From NCBI GenBank assembly GCA_049646245.1, contig JBARVL010000459.1, positions 1 to 27,496 of the forward strand: a stretch of 27,496 nt of DNA, read 5' to 3'. This DNA comes from Crinalium sp049646245. GTDB lineage: Bacteria > Cyanobacteriota > Cyanobacteriia > Cyanobacteriales > PCC-9333. Made by a program: the position numbers and the translations under genes. Below are positions 7,804 to 14,486 of the stretch, piece by piece. Positions within the stretch are counted from its first letter, which is position 1; every line of letters starts with the position of its first letter. A model generated the notes under the pieces. It was given only the letters and a program-made list of their open reading frames with translations. It was not told the origin of the DNA and searched no databases.

Positions 7804-8180
7804 AATCCAGCCTTTAAGACTTTGCTTGCTAACATCGTGTCAAAGAATGGCCCACTTACATTAATTCCAGCTTGAGTCAGAAACTTTAAATCAAACTTGG
7901 CATTGTGAAATACTTTGGTAGCTTTGTTTGTAAAAAGTTTGTTCAGTGGTTTGAGTTCTAGTTTGGTAAAACAACTGACATTAATAACAACTACTGGATA
8001 ATTTGGAATTGCTATTTGTATTAGTACCAGTTTATGAGTGTGTGGATCTAGCCCTGTTGTTTCAGTGTCTATTCCTTGGATGTCACTTTTTAAAAGTGGT
8101 GCGATCGCTTCTTCTAGCTTGGCTCCTTCTGTAACTATAATATACGGAGTTTCAATACGGAAAACCGTTGCGCTATTCAT

Positions 8181-8387
8181 AAGTTAGGGGTTAAAATTGT
8201 TAGGCTTTTTTCATCTCTAAAACGCGATAGCGTAATATTATTGTTGTTCTTTTTTTGAAAGAAAGATATTTTATAGGGTAGTGTTACGGAAGCTGTCATT
8301 AAGGGCAAAGTACTAAAATTATTTGTGGATTCGGAACTTTAAATGAAAATCACATAAGTACCGTTATGTGATTTTCGAGCAAGTAAT
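8181..8387. promoter_or_regulatory. Upstream region of the polymerase with a strong hairpin
   Basis: No gene is seen here. GAAAATCACATAA at 8345-8357 and TTATGTGATTTTC at 8364-8376 form a perfect 13-bp inverted repeat around a 6-base loop. This could be a terminator of either strand or a regulator-binding site. The polymerase promoter should lie in the AT-rich stretch just after 8180. Confidence 0.4.
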
Positions 8388-8650
8388 ATGCTGGCAACTA
8401 CTAATCCAGAAAAGTATGTTACTGAGTACATCCCTGAGTATGGTACTAACACTAATGAGTAGATTATCAAGTTATGGTTGCACGGCAAGGCTAAGAATAC
8501 TCAGGTACTTTACTCCGAAGTTGTCGGTAAATTACTAAACTAATCCAGTTAATTACTTTAGAAAATTTTCAGGATTTTGTGTATCTACTCTTGAGTGAAG
8601 GGTTAGCACCTTCAACCTGTAAAATTTATTGTCAGCAGTCAAAAGTTTGC
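8388..8650 (+). pseudogene. Remnant of a tyrosine recombinase N-terminal (core-binding) half
   Basis: From the ATG at 8388 the frame encodes MLATTNPEKYVTEYIPEYG, then hits TAG at 8460. It continues IIKLWLHGKAKNTQVLYSEV, typical of the N-terminal SAM-like domain of cyanobacterial XerC-like integrases, with more stops after 8540. From about 8570 another frame reads QDFVYLLLSEGLAPSTCKIY, matching the next part of the same domain. No catalytic domain follows. A C-terminal half of such an integrase lies at 10773-11300, so the two may once have been one gene. Confidence 0.55.
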
Positions 8651-8802
8651 TCAGAAGACCAGATTAATTCAACTGAATGTAGAGGCGACTATGCGATCGC
8701 CTAAGAGCCTATCAAAAAAATAATTTATGGCGATCAAACAATCACAATACGAAAGCGATCGCATCGGCTATTATAGTCCTAATTTCTGGCAGATGCCGCA
8801 TT

Positions 8803-9042
8803 ATGATCTGTTGTCTTAATCCGCAATGCCACAATCCCCCCAACCCTGACGGCACAAAGTTTTGCGTCAACTGCGGTATCGGGTTAGTTATGCTGCGGCG
8901 TTATCGCCCAATTCGGGCATTGGGTAGCGGTGGATTTAGTAAAACTTATTTAGCGGAAGATATTGAAAAGTTTAATGAGATCTGCGTAATTAACCCTCTT
9001 CTGTCACTTTCCGAAAAGTTTTACAATTTTCAACTTCTGTAA
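8803..9042 (+). pseudogene. Truncated N-terminus of a Ser/Thr protein kinase
   Basis: The first residues have a four-cysteine zinc ribbon (CCLNPQCHN and FCVNCG), then RYRPIRALGSGGFSKTYLAED, the glycine-rich loop of Hanks-type kinases. This zinc-ribbon plus kinase start is typical of cyanobacterial kinases, many of which end in WD40 repeats. The invariant lysine position (normally CVIK) reads CVIN, and homology then ends, with a stop at 9042. Nearly all of the kinase domain is missing. A WD40 tail at 10553-10618 on the same strand may be the other end of the same gene. Confidence 0.7.
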
Positions 9043-9189
9043 CTGTTGTGTGGAAAGCGATAGGTCAGTTATTTTTTAATAGCAATCCCACGAGATCACA
9101 AAATCACAAAATTTGCACTATAAATGCCTCAATTAATTGATATTGCGCCTCTTTAAAACTTTTTATTAATAGGTGAACTCGGAGAGTGA

Positions 9190-9354
9190 CAGAAGCAGGG
9201 ATATTCAGCCACCAAAGCTGACGGCTACGACCCGAAAATCCTTCGCCGCGTCATCAAGATCCGCAAACAGCCGCCAGAACAACGACAGGAGGAGCAAGCG
9301 TTACTGTCCCTCTATTGCAACGCGCTCAATATGCAACTGTCCCTGCCCTTCTGA
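9190..9354 (+). pseudogene. GapR / DUF2312-like remnant
   Basis: After a stop at 9187-9189 this frame encodes YSATKADGYDPKILRRVIKI and then RKQPPEQRQEEQALLSLYCNAL, ending at TGA 9352-9354. This fits the C-terminal half of DUF2312/GapR, a small coiled-coil DNA-binding family best known in alphaproteobacteria and their phages. The N-terminal coiled coil is missing; a neighbouring frame before it (SDRSRDIQ) might hold some of it after a frameshift. Codon use is more GC-rich than in surrounding genes, hinting at transfer. A longer open frame at 9173-9643 overlaps it but looks like an artefact. Confidence 0.55.
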
Positions 9355-9396
9355 CCGCGATTATCATGGGTTGCCTAAACAACACAGGTGTCTAAA

Positions 9397-9476
9397 CATC
9401 TGGATGCCTGAATGTCCAAGCATCCAGATGCACTGTCAGTACAAGAGCTCCCTCAGTGATACTCGTGTCACTGAGG
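9397..9476. repeat. Two tandem perfect inverted repeats
   Basis: CATCTGGATGC (9397-9407) pairs with GCATCCAGATG (9420-9430) over 11 bp. CCTCAGTGA (9451-9459) pairs with TCACTGAGG (9468-9476) over 9 bp. They lie between the GapR-like remnant and the end of the convergent zinc-finger ORF, so one or both may terminate transcription, although neither has a clear T tract. Confidence 0.5.
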
Positions 9477-9484
9477 AAAACTCA

Positions 9485-9625
9485 TTACCTTCTTGCGGGC
9501 AATTGCCCCGAACCACGACATCGCTTACAAGTAGTCTTTCGCTTTACGCGCTCGCCAAGCGTCAGAAGCGCATTAACTTGACCCGTACCAGAACAGTCTG
9601 GACACTCGTTATTATGGTTTTGCAT
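9485..9625 (-). CDS. Small DnaJ-type zinc-finger protein
   Basis: The ATG at 9623-9625 gives a 46-residue product, MQNHNNECPDCSGTGQ onward, with two CxxCxGxG motifs: CPDCSGTGQ and CKRCRGSGQ. These are the halves of a DnaJ-type zinc finger, which binds zinc and can mediate protein contacts. An upstream start at 9685 would add 20 hydrophobic residues, but the shorter form begins just before the motif. Such tiny zinc-finger proteins occur in phages and plasmids, with mostly unknown roles. No operon partner is visible. Confidence 0.5.
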   Translation of the reverse strand: MQNHNNECPDCSGTGQVNALLTLGERVKRKTTCKRCRGSGQLPARR

Positions 9626-9774
9626 AAAAACACTCAAATATAAAGAAACATTTACTATTATAGACAAAATAACATTTTCGTGCATAGCGGGTTAATTGAT
9701 CCGTCGCCCTTCCCCTGAGCAAGAGACGACAGAGTGCCACATTGACGGAGCTATTCCACCAAATGCGAAAATCG

Positions 9775-10341
9775 TTAACTCGCTACCAAGCGATACCCTT
9801 TAATGGCGGAGTCATGAGGAATAAATGCGTATTTTTTGAGAGGATACCAACCGTCAGGAAGGCATTCAATAAAACGCCCTTCACCGTCAGCAATAACTGA
9901 ATGATGCTCCAAGTAGGTAGGAGCTTGCGTCACTGGAACAAAAGCAAGCCCATTCCGACCAGGAACAACATTAACATCCCTTTTTGCAGATTCAAGATCT
10001 ATTTGATTTAGTATTAAGTACCCTGGCACGCGCCGCCAACCAAGGTGCGATAGTTCTTCTTCTGTATACCTAGCGACAGTATGACAAATTAAGCTTCCTG
10101 TTTCATCCCTACACCGCCAATTTAAACCCTCTATTAATTCTTGAAATTCGTCTGGCGGGCTAATTCTATCGTAGAACTTGCCGCTATTTAGCATATTTAA
10201 AATTTCAGCGCGATCATTTTCAGTCGGCGGTTCATTGAAAGCATTGCCACTTGGAGCGCCAAGTTTGACAGTGGTAAACATTTTGACAGCTGTAAGCATT
10301 CGATCCTCAACGTTCGACAATAGGCTTTTCAATCCTAACAT
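9775..10341 (-). CDS. Hypothetical protein, up to 188 residues
   Basis: I do not recognise the family. The product has no membrane segment or signal peptide; it has a central WRCRDETGSLICHTVARYT segment and a C-terminal EGRFIECLPDGWYPLKKYAF segment. The ATG at 10339-10341 has GGGAG touching it, too close for normal use. The ATG at residue 15 (10299) is preceded by GAGG with 5 bases between, so 9775-10299 may be the true gene. The frame is clean to the end. Neighbours on both sides are remnants, so its context says little. Confidence 0.6.
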   Translation of the reverse strand: MLGLKSLLSNVEDRMLTAVKMFTTVKLGAPSGNAFNEPPTENDRAEILNMLNSGKFYDRISPPDEFQELIEGLNWRCRDETGSLICHTVARYTEEELSHLGWRRVPGYLILNQIDLESAKRDVNVVPGRNGLAFVPVTQAPTYLEHHSVIADGEGRFIECLPDGWYPLKKYAFIPHDSAIKGYRLVAS

Positions 10342-10552
10342 CTCCCTGTTGTGAATAACCTGCTAAAACGCCCCTAGAAGCCCTACTAAGCTGCAAAAGG
10401 CTACGCGAGGTGCTTTTTGACCTCAAACCCCATCAGAAACGCTTCCTAGCGCGATTTAGAGGGTGTTTGTCGTGATATCCACACCCCATCCATCCGAGTT
10501 ACCCACACCCCCGCTTGACTCCCTGACGGTCGCGGGGGCATGGATAACTGAC
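10342..10552. other. Gap without a gene, containing a GC-rich inverted repeat
   Basis: No gene is seen. CCCCCGC (10508-10514) pairs with GCGGGGG (10532-10538) around a 17-base loop. There is also a GAGGT/ACCTC pair near 10409-10426. These may be terminators. The region lies where the centre of the broken kinase-WD40 gene would be expected. Confidence 0.35.
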
Positions 10553-10618
10553 ACCGTGCCGATTATAGCTAGTGGCAGTTACGACAAGACGATTAAAATC
10601 TGGCAGGTGCCGAAGTAG
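10553..10618 (+). pseudogene. WD40 repeat tail, remnant
   Basis: This frame reads TVPIIASGSYDKTIKIWQVPK and stops at TAG 10616-10618. ASGSYDKTIKIW is the end of a WD40 repeat (the GH/WD pattern with the final WD or IW dipeptide), and the short tail plus stop looks like the natural C-terminus of a WD40 protein. It has no start and is out of frame upstream. It may be the last part of the kinase gene whose beginning lies at 8803. Confidence 0.6.
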
Positions 10619-10688
10619 GTTTTTAAAAGGGAACAGGGAACAGGCAATAGGGAGAATTTAACCGCATATAAACGCAAATGTAAATTTA

Positions 10689-10755
10689 CAGATTTACAGA
10701 TGCTGGTAATGGTAAGCCGATATTTTGTAGCCATAAGGGAAATAGGAAAGCATTT
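10689..10755 (+). pseudogene. Degraded partial copy of the integrase gene
   Basis: ATGCTGGTAA, AGCCGATATT, TGTAGCC and TAAGGGAAA occur here in the same order and nearly the same spacing as in the integrase gene at about 11016-11065. It is a diverged duplicate of that internal stretch and has no open frame of its own. Confidence 0.5.
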
Positions 10756-10772
10756 TAGGGAAGAAGAAAAAC

Positions 10773-11300
10773 TTGAACCTTAAAGCGTATACCTGTAAAG
10801 GTTTTAAGTTTTTTGTCCACCTGTATAGACAGGTAAACATGGGCTATTCCTATCTCAAACAACCACCACAAAGTTTACTGATATCGGAGTTAGCAGGGTT
10901 AACTGGGTCAGCTTTACAGGGCGATCGCATCACTGTATATGGGAAAGGTTCTAAAACCCGTGTAGTCAGGCTAGTAAGCTCCCTAGCATCTGAATTGCAG
11001 AATTACAGGACTACTGATGCTGGTAACGATGAGCCGATATTCTGTAGCCGTAAGGGAAAAGGTAAGGGATTTTTAAGCCGCGAGTACATTACTAATCTTG
11101 TGAAAGTAGCAGCTAAAAGAGTAGGCGCTAGTGATGCTGTTAGCGCACATTGGCTAAGACACGCTCACGCTAGTCACAGCTTGGATAAGGGATGCCCAAT
11201 CAGTCTTGTTCAGGCAACGCTAGGACATTCTAATGTTGCCACTACCAGCAAATACTTGCACGCCAAGCCCAATGAATCTAGCAGTTTATTCTTGGATTGA
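10773..11300 (+). CDS. Tyrosine recombinase catalytic domain, 5'-truncated and probably inactive
   Basis: Residues from about 60 match the catalytic half of XerC-like integrases: DRITVYGKGSKTR, then HWLRHAHASHSLDKG (the HxxR box), LGHSN, and the tyrosine nucleophile in TSKYLHAKP. The first catalytic arginine, normally just before (V/I)SEL, is replaced: the segment reads SLLISELAGL. The N-terminal core-binding domain is absent, and the first 30 or so residues from the TTG at 10773 do not look native. A separate remnant of the N-terminal half lies at 8388-8650. Probably a decayed gene with a still-open frame. Confidence 0.7.
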   Translation: MNLKAYTCKGFKFFVHLYRQVNMGYSYLKQPPQSLLISELAGLTGSALQGDRITVYGKGSKTRVVRLVSSLASELQNYRTTDAGNDEPIFCSRKGKGKGFLSREYITNLVKVAAKRVGASDAVSAHWLRHAHASHSLDKGCPISLVQATLGHSNVATTSKYLHAKPNESSSLFLD

Positions 11301-11395
11301 TGTACCCAAAGATTAAGGCAATCACGCTCACTATAATTAAAAAGACATCTGGCAACCGGATACCTTGCTAAACTTAATTTAAAACTATCTGTACT

Positions 11396-11698
11396 ATGTT
11401 AGAAACTAAATTTGAGATTGCCTTAAATAAATTCAAGCAGAATCCTTCAGAGGAAAACTACACGCATATGGAACAGCTTATAACAACATATCAAGTGAAT
11501 CCTCCAGAAATGATTAAGCAGCATTTAGCAGATTTAGGAAACGCAGGGAAGACCTCAACCGAGAGCTATTTGCCTTGGTTAAACCAATACTCTCTAACCG
11601 CTAGATTGGCTACTTTTATGACAACTCCTACACCTCAAACAAGGGACGATCTACTAATTGAAATGCAAAAATACAAAGATTCTTTTTCCGTGAGCTAA
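11396..11698 (+). CDS. Small hypothetical protein, 100 residues
   Basis: Unrecognised. The product is soluble, predicted mostly helical, starting MLETKFEIALNKFKQNPSEENY, with no membrane segment or cysteine motif. The ATG follows an AT-rich leader without a clear ribosome-binding site. It lies between two copies of the integrase 3' end (about 11104-11300 and 11726-11917), so it may have been carried in or trapped by recombination between them. Confidence 0.55.
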   Translation: MLETKFEIALNKFKQNPSEENYTHMEQLITTYQVNPPEMIKQHLADLGNAGKTSTESYLPWLNQYSLTARLATFMTTPTPQTRDDLLIEMQKYKDSFSVS

Positions 11699-11725
11699 TT
11701 CAGCAATAGACGGTTAACCACTTTT

Positions 11726-11917
11726 ACAGCTAAAAGAGTTGGTGCGAGTGATGCTGTTAGCGCCCATTGGTTACGTCATGCTCACGCCAGCCACTCTCTT
11801 GATAAGGGATGCCCAATCAGTTTAGTTCAGGCGACGCTGGGGCATAGCAGTGTCGCCACTACCAGCAAATATTTACACGCAAAGCCAAATGAATCTTCTA
11901 GCTTATTCTTGGATTGA
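11726..11917 (+). pseudogene. Second copy of the integrase 3' end
   Basis: This frame encodes TAKRVGASDAVSAHWLRHAH, continues to TSKYLHAKPNESSSLFLD and stops at TGA 11915-11917. It is nearly identical in protein to the last 64 residues of the integrase at 10773-11300, with many third-position differences in DNA. There is no start or upstream part. The silent differences show an old duplication or a second, related integrase that lost its front. Confidence 0.85.
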
Positions 11918-12316
11918 TGCGATCGCATTTTGTTTAAACTGACTAACCTCACATAGGTCTAAACTGAATTCGCCAACAGTGTCAGTATTGGAACGAAAAA
12001 CGCCGAATTTGGAAGTATCCGACTATGTATATACATATAAAAAAAGATTGTAATTGTGAGAGCGATCACAATTTTTTACACAGTTCATCCAAGCAACCAT
12101 TTCAGGTATGTCATTTATCTACGCAAAGAGCATCTTTGCCAGTACACAGGTATCATTTCATCTTCTCCAATGGCAATGAACCATTTAGCTGATAATGATT
12201 TTGCCGTTAAACTTGAAATTACCAATGTATCTACGAATTGCTTGTCAGTAAGAGACAAAGAATTAGAATTCTTCCGAGTATAAGTTCCGTTGAAAAATGT
12301 TTTCCAATAAAGTTTT
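11918..12316. terminator. Gap with a terminator-like hairpin at 12053-12077
   Basis: ATTGTGA (12053-12059) and TCACAAT (12066-12072) pair over 7 bp, followed by six T to 12077; A7 just upstream may make it work in both directions. TATGTATATACATA before it is a perfect 14-base palindrome. Short open frames occur on both strands between 12056 and 12348, but none has a recognisable domain or good start, so I call no gene. Confidence 0.45.
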
Positions 12317-12679
12317 TTAATCGACACTTCGAGGAATAGAAATATCACAGTTATGTAACCACATTAATGTGCGACTAGGTTTATATAAAACCTGCCAAAT
12401 CTTACGATCCTGCTGATTAATTTGGGTTTTACCTGTTAATAATGCAACTTGATCTACTATCAAAAACTTGCCACGATTTCCTTTATTAGCCTCATACACA
12501 CGACCATCTGAACGAATTTTGTGACCTTGACAATTTCCATAGCTATGAGGTTTAACAATAACTACAACATTTTTATAGCTATTGCTTGTGTTCCTGCGCC
12601 AAGTTTGAGCATTAACAGAAACAGCAAAACCTGTTATACCGAAAATAGTAGCTAGGAATACAGATTTAGATAGGCTCAT
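12317..12679 (-). CDS. Small secreted hypothetical protein
   Basis: The 120-residue product begins with a signal peptide: MSLSKSVFLATIFGITGFAV then SVNAQ, with likely cleavage after VNA. The mature part is basic and may be a small beta-rich domain (YKNVVVIVKPHSYGNC, KFLIVDQVALLTGK). Two cysteines could form a disulfide. AAGGA lies 6 bases before the ATG, supporting this start. Likely exported to the periplasm or outside; function unknown. No operon partner. Confidence 0.65.
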   Translation of the reverse strand: MSLSKSVFLATIFGITGFAVSVNAQTWRRNTSNSYKNVVVIVKPHSYGNCQGHKIRSDGRVYEANKGNRGKFLIVDQVALLTGKTQINQQDRKIWQVLYKPSRTLMWLHNCDISIPRSVD

Positions 12680-12779
12680 TAAGAATCCTTAATTAAGAAC
12701 GTAGCCAAGTTTTTTGGTACACACTACACTTTTGATGAGTAGTAGTAACAATCTATCTTTCCCAAATTAATTATAAATA

Positions 12780-12980
12780 TCACAATTTAAAAAATTTTTT
12801 TTGAAGATACAAACATAATTCTTTCAGACAACCATAGTTTAGCAGCAGTGCGATCGCCCATCCCTGCAATTCGCCGTACTTTTCCGGCGGTAAAGCTTCC
12901 CATACTGCCTCCCGAAGTTCTGACGGTATTGCCAATACTTCAAATATTGCCAATACCGTGACGGGATGATCACAGATCAT
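12780..12980 (-). CDS. Small hypothetical protein, 66 residues
   Basis: The ATG at 12978-12980 gives MICDHPVTVLAIFEVLAIPS and then SELREAVWEALPPEKYGELQ, a short helical protein. The frame is open further up to 13067, but the ATG at 12980 overlaps the stop of the preceding small ORF (12970-13089) in an ATGATCTGTGA arrangement that suggests translational coupling. The family is unknown. The pair is divergent from parA, so it may share control with the partition operon. Confidence 0.45.
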   Translation of the reverse strand: MICDHPVTVLAIFEVLAIPSELREAVWEALPPEKYGELQGWAIALLLNYGCLKELCLYLQKKFFKL

Positions 12981-13089
12981 CAGCAAGAACCACTCCCACT
13001 TCACCAGTTTTGATGACACGGACGCGATCGCCAACTTTAATAGATGGGGTGGAACTTTCATCTGCACTCGCGCTCAAACCTAACTGCAC
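12970..13089 (-). CDS. Tiny hypothetical ORF with KOW-like sequence
   Basis: From a GTG at 13087-13089, with AAGGG about 8 bases upstream, this frame encodes 39 residues including IKVGDRVRVIKTGEVGVVLA, which resembles a short KOW- or SH3-like beta segment. It ends at TGA 12970-12972, overlapping the next ORF's start. The length makes it weak on its own; it could be a remnant. The overlap and plausible ribosome-binding site favour a real small gene. Confidence 0.35.
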   Translation of the reverse strand: MQLGLSASADESSTPSIKVGDRVRVIKTGEVGVVLADDL

Positions 13090-13132
13090 AATTTCACCCT
13101 TGATAATGGGTTTAAGTGGCCTTAAAAGGTAG

Positions 13133-13170
13133 ATTATAGAATATACAATAAATAATCTAGATTCTATAAT
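13133..13170. promoter_or_regulatory. Inverted-repeat operator upstream of parA
   Basis: ATTATAGAAT (13133-13142) and ATTCTATAAT (13161-13170) form a perfect 10-bp inverted repeat. Inside and overlapping is the palindrome AATCTAGATT (13154-13163), which recurs at the end of the next gene pair (14312-14321). Its place 36 bp before the parA start fits an autoregulatory operator or centromere for the partition proteins. Confidence 0.55.
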
Positions 13171-13205
13171 TATTGTGAAAGTATTGATCTACAAGGTTTG
13201 ATGCT

Positions 13206-13967
13206 GTGACCCGTAAGCTAGCTATATTCAATATGAAGGGAGGGGTGGGGAAATCAACAACCACCTACAACTTGGCTGCGGGGTTAGTCAAATTTAAACA
13301 GCAACGGGTAATGCTGGTAGATATTGACCCTCAAGGTCACTCTGGAGCAGCTTTAGGTATTCCGGTTTGGCAATTGGAAAAACAACTCAAGGATGTTTTA
13401 TTACGGCAAGCAGTTTTAGAACAAGTGGTGGTAACAACAGCCGCAGGTGTTGATGTGTTACCTTCTAATATTTTGTTGGCAGAGGAAGAGATACCAATAT
13501 CTGGTCGCCCTGGTCGGGAACTGTTACTTAAAAAAGCTTTAGTTCCAGTCATAGATAAATATGATTGGGTATTAGTAGATTGTCCCCCAAATGTAGGTGT
13601 GTTTTCGATCAATGCGTTGATGGCTTGTGATGGTGTGATTATCCCTGTAGATATGAGCTACCTGGGATTATTGGGTATCCAGGGGATTGAACGTTCTTTG
13701 GAATTGGTGCGGGATAGCCTGGAGCATCCAATTGAAATTGCAGGGGTATTAGCTACACGGTTTGATGGTAGGAACAATCTTTCCAAGGAAGTTTTACAAG
13801 CACTTAAAAATCATTTCGGGTCGCAGATGTTGAAAACTGTTATCCCAGAGACTGTGAAGTTAAGGGAAGCACCTAGCCATCAGCAATCAATTTTTGACTA
13901 TGACTCGGCTGGGGCAGGAGCATCTGCTTATGGTGAATTAGTTGAGGAGGTTTTTCAATGGCAGTAA
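13206..13967 (+). CDS. parA: ParA-type partition ATPase
   Basis: The product has 253 residues with a deviant Walker A at the N-terminus (KGGVGKSTT, residues 10-18, signature Lys11 and Lys16), Walker A' (MLVDIDPQGHSG), and Walker B-like VLVDCPPN. It has no N-terminal helix-turn-helix, so it is of the small type (Ib-like) that relies on its partner for repression. ParA forms dynamic gradients on the nucleoid to position the plasmid. The GTG start has AAGG about 9 bases upstream. The downstream RHH-like gene overlaps by 10 bp, forming the par operon. This supports a plasmid origin for the flanking DNA. Confidence 0.92.
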   Translation: MTRKLAIFNMKGGVGKSTTTYNLAAGLVKFKQQRVMLVDIDPQGHSGAALGIPVWQLEKQLKDVLLRQAVLEQVVVTTAAGVDVLPSNILLAEEEIPISGRPGRELLLKKALVPVIDKYDWVLVDCPPNVGVFSINALMACDGVIIPVDMSYLGLLGIQGIERSLELVRDSLEHPIEIAGVLATRFDGRNNLSKEVLQALKNHFGSQMLKTVIPETVKLREAPSHQQSIFDYDSAGAGASAYGELVEEVFQWQ

Positions 13968-14323
13968 AAAAAGGTAAGTCACCTAAAACTTTGGGGAACA
14001 ATCCTCTAGATCAAGGAATTTTCAATAAAACTGACACATTAGATGCTGCACAGATAATCAAGAATGAAGATTCTTTATTCTTGAAAAAGGGAGAGAGGGA
14101 AGCGGTAAATCTACGCCTGCCTTTAGAGTTGAATGATTGGTTGAATGAACTGCTAAAGATAGGTAAGCGTCGGCATGGTCAGAAAATTCCCAAGGAAGTT
14201 TGGGTACAAGCGGCATTGGAGTTGTTTCGGAGTCTGCCTGTTGATTGGGCCAGTATTGAGGATGAGGAAAGTTTACGGCAGGCTCTAGTAAATCTAGAAT
14301 CTAAAATAAAGAATCTAGATTAA
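13958..14323 (+). CDS. ParB-like centromere-binding protein (ribbon-helix-helix type)
   Basis: The 121-residue partner of parA starts inside the parA 3' end, with a strong GAGGAGG ribosome-binding site 7 bases before the ATG. The N-terminus is polar and likely disordered. Residues about 48-95 (EAVNLRLPLELNDWLNELLK, then VWVQAALELFRSLP) look like a ribbon-helix-helix DNA-binding fold. Small proteins of this kind bind centromere repeats and repress the par promoter in type Ib systems. The AATCTAGATT palindromes on both sides of the operon are candidate sites. Confidence 0.75.
   Translation: MAVKKGKSPKTLGNNPLDQGIFNKTDTLDAAQIIKNEDSLFLKKGEREAVNLRLPLELNDWLNELLKIGKRRHGQKIPKEVWVQAALELFRSLPVDWASIEDEESLRQALVNLESKIKNLD
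14291..14321. repeat. AATCTAGA-type repeats at the end of the par operon
   Basis: AATCTAGA at 14291-14298, a partial copy (GAATCTAAAA) from 14298, and the full palindrome AATCTAGATT at 14312-14321 cluster over the end of the parB-like gene. The same 10-bp palindrome lies in the parA promoter. These may be centromere or operator sites. Confidence 0.45.
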
Positions 14324-14486
14324 AGAATTAGTGTAAGAGATTCATTGGTAAAGCAATAAAGTAAGTATTCGGAGATATATGGGGATTAAAGAATTATTAA
14401 GTAATTATCGGTCAGAAATCCTCAAAATTAAATGCGGAATGTAGGCTTTATACTAAGAATAATTTGATTAGTAGTTAAGGTATAAA

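Larger units (their letters stand above)
6403..8180 (-). pseudogene. Family A DNA polymerase with 3'-5' exonuclease, one-base frameshift
   Basis: The 5' part (8180 to about 7796) encodes the proofreading domain: Exo I GIDTETTGLD (Asp38, Glu40) and Exo II FHNAKFDLKFL (Asp97). After an A8 run the frame shifts. The remainder, open to 6403, has Exo III (YAAVD) and the polymerase motifs A (RADYSQIELR), B (RRLAKAINFGLIYG) and C (VVHDEIIL), ending VGATWAG. Joined, it is about 593 residues and has no 5' nuclease domain. This is a plasmid- or phage-type replication polymerase rather than housekeeping PolA. A ninth A would restore one frame (LKKNHSLENLALSLL), so it may be a pseudogene, a sequencing error, or a gene read by slippage. 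The CAST lies 22 bp beyond its stop. Confidence 0.9.

Noticed and set aside
9173..9643. 156-codon open frame on the plus strand
   Set aside because: It overlaps the GapR-like remnant in another frame and the zinc-finger ORF on the other strand, and its product is low-complexity with no fold signal.
12056..12348. Two overlapping short frames on opposite strands
   Set aside because: Neither has a recognisable domain, a convincing ribosome-binding site, or a clear advantage over the other.
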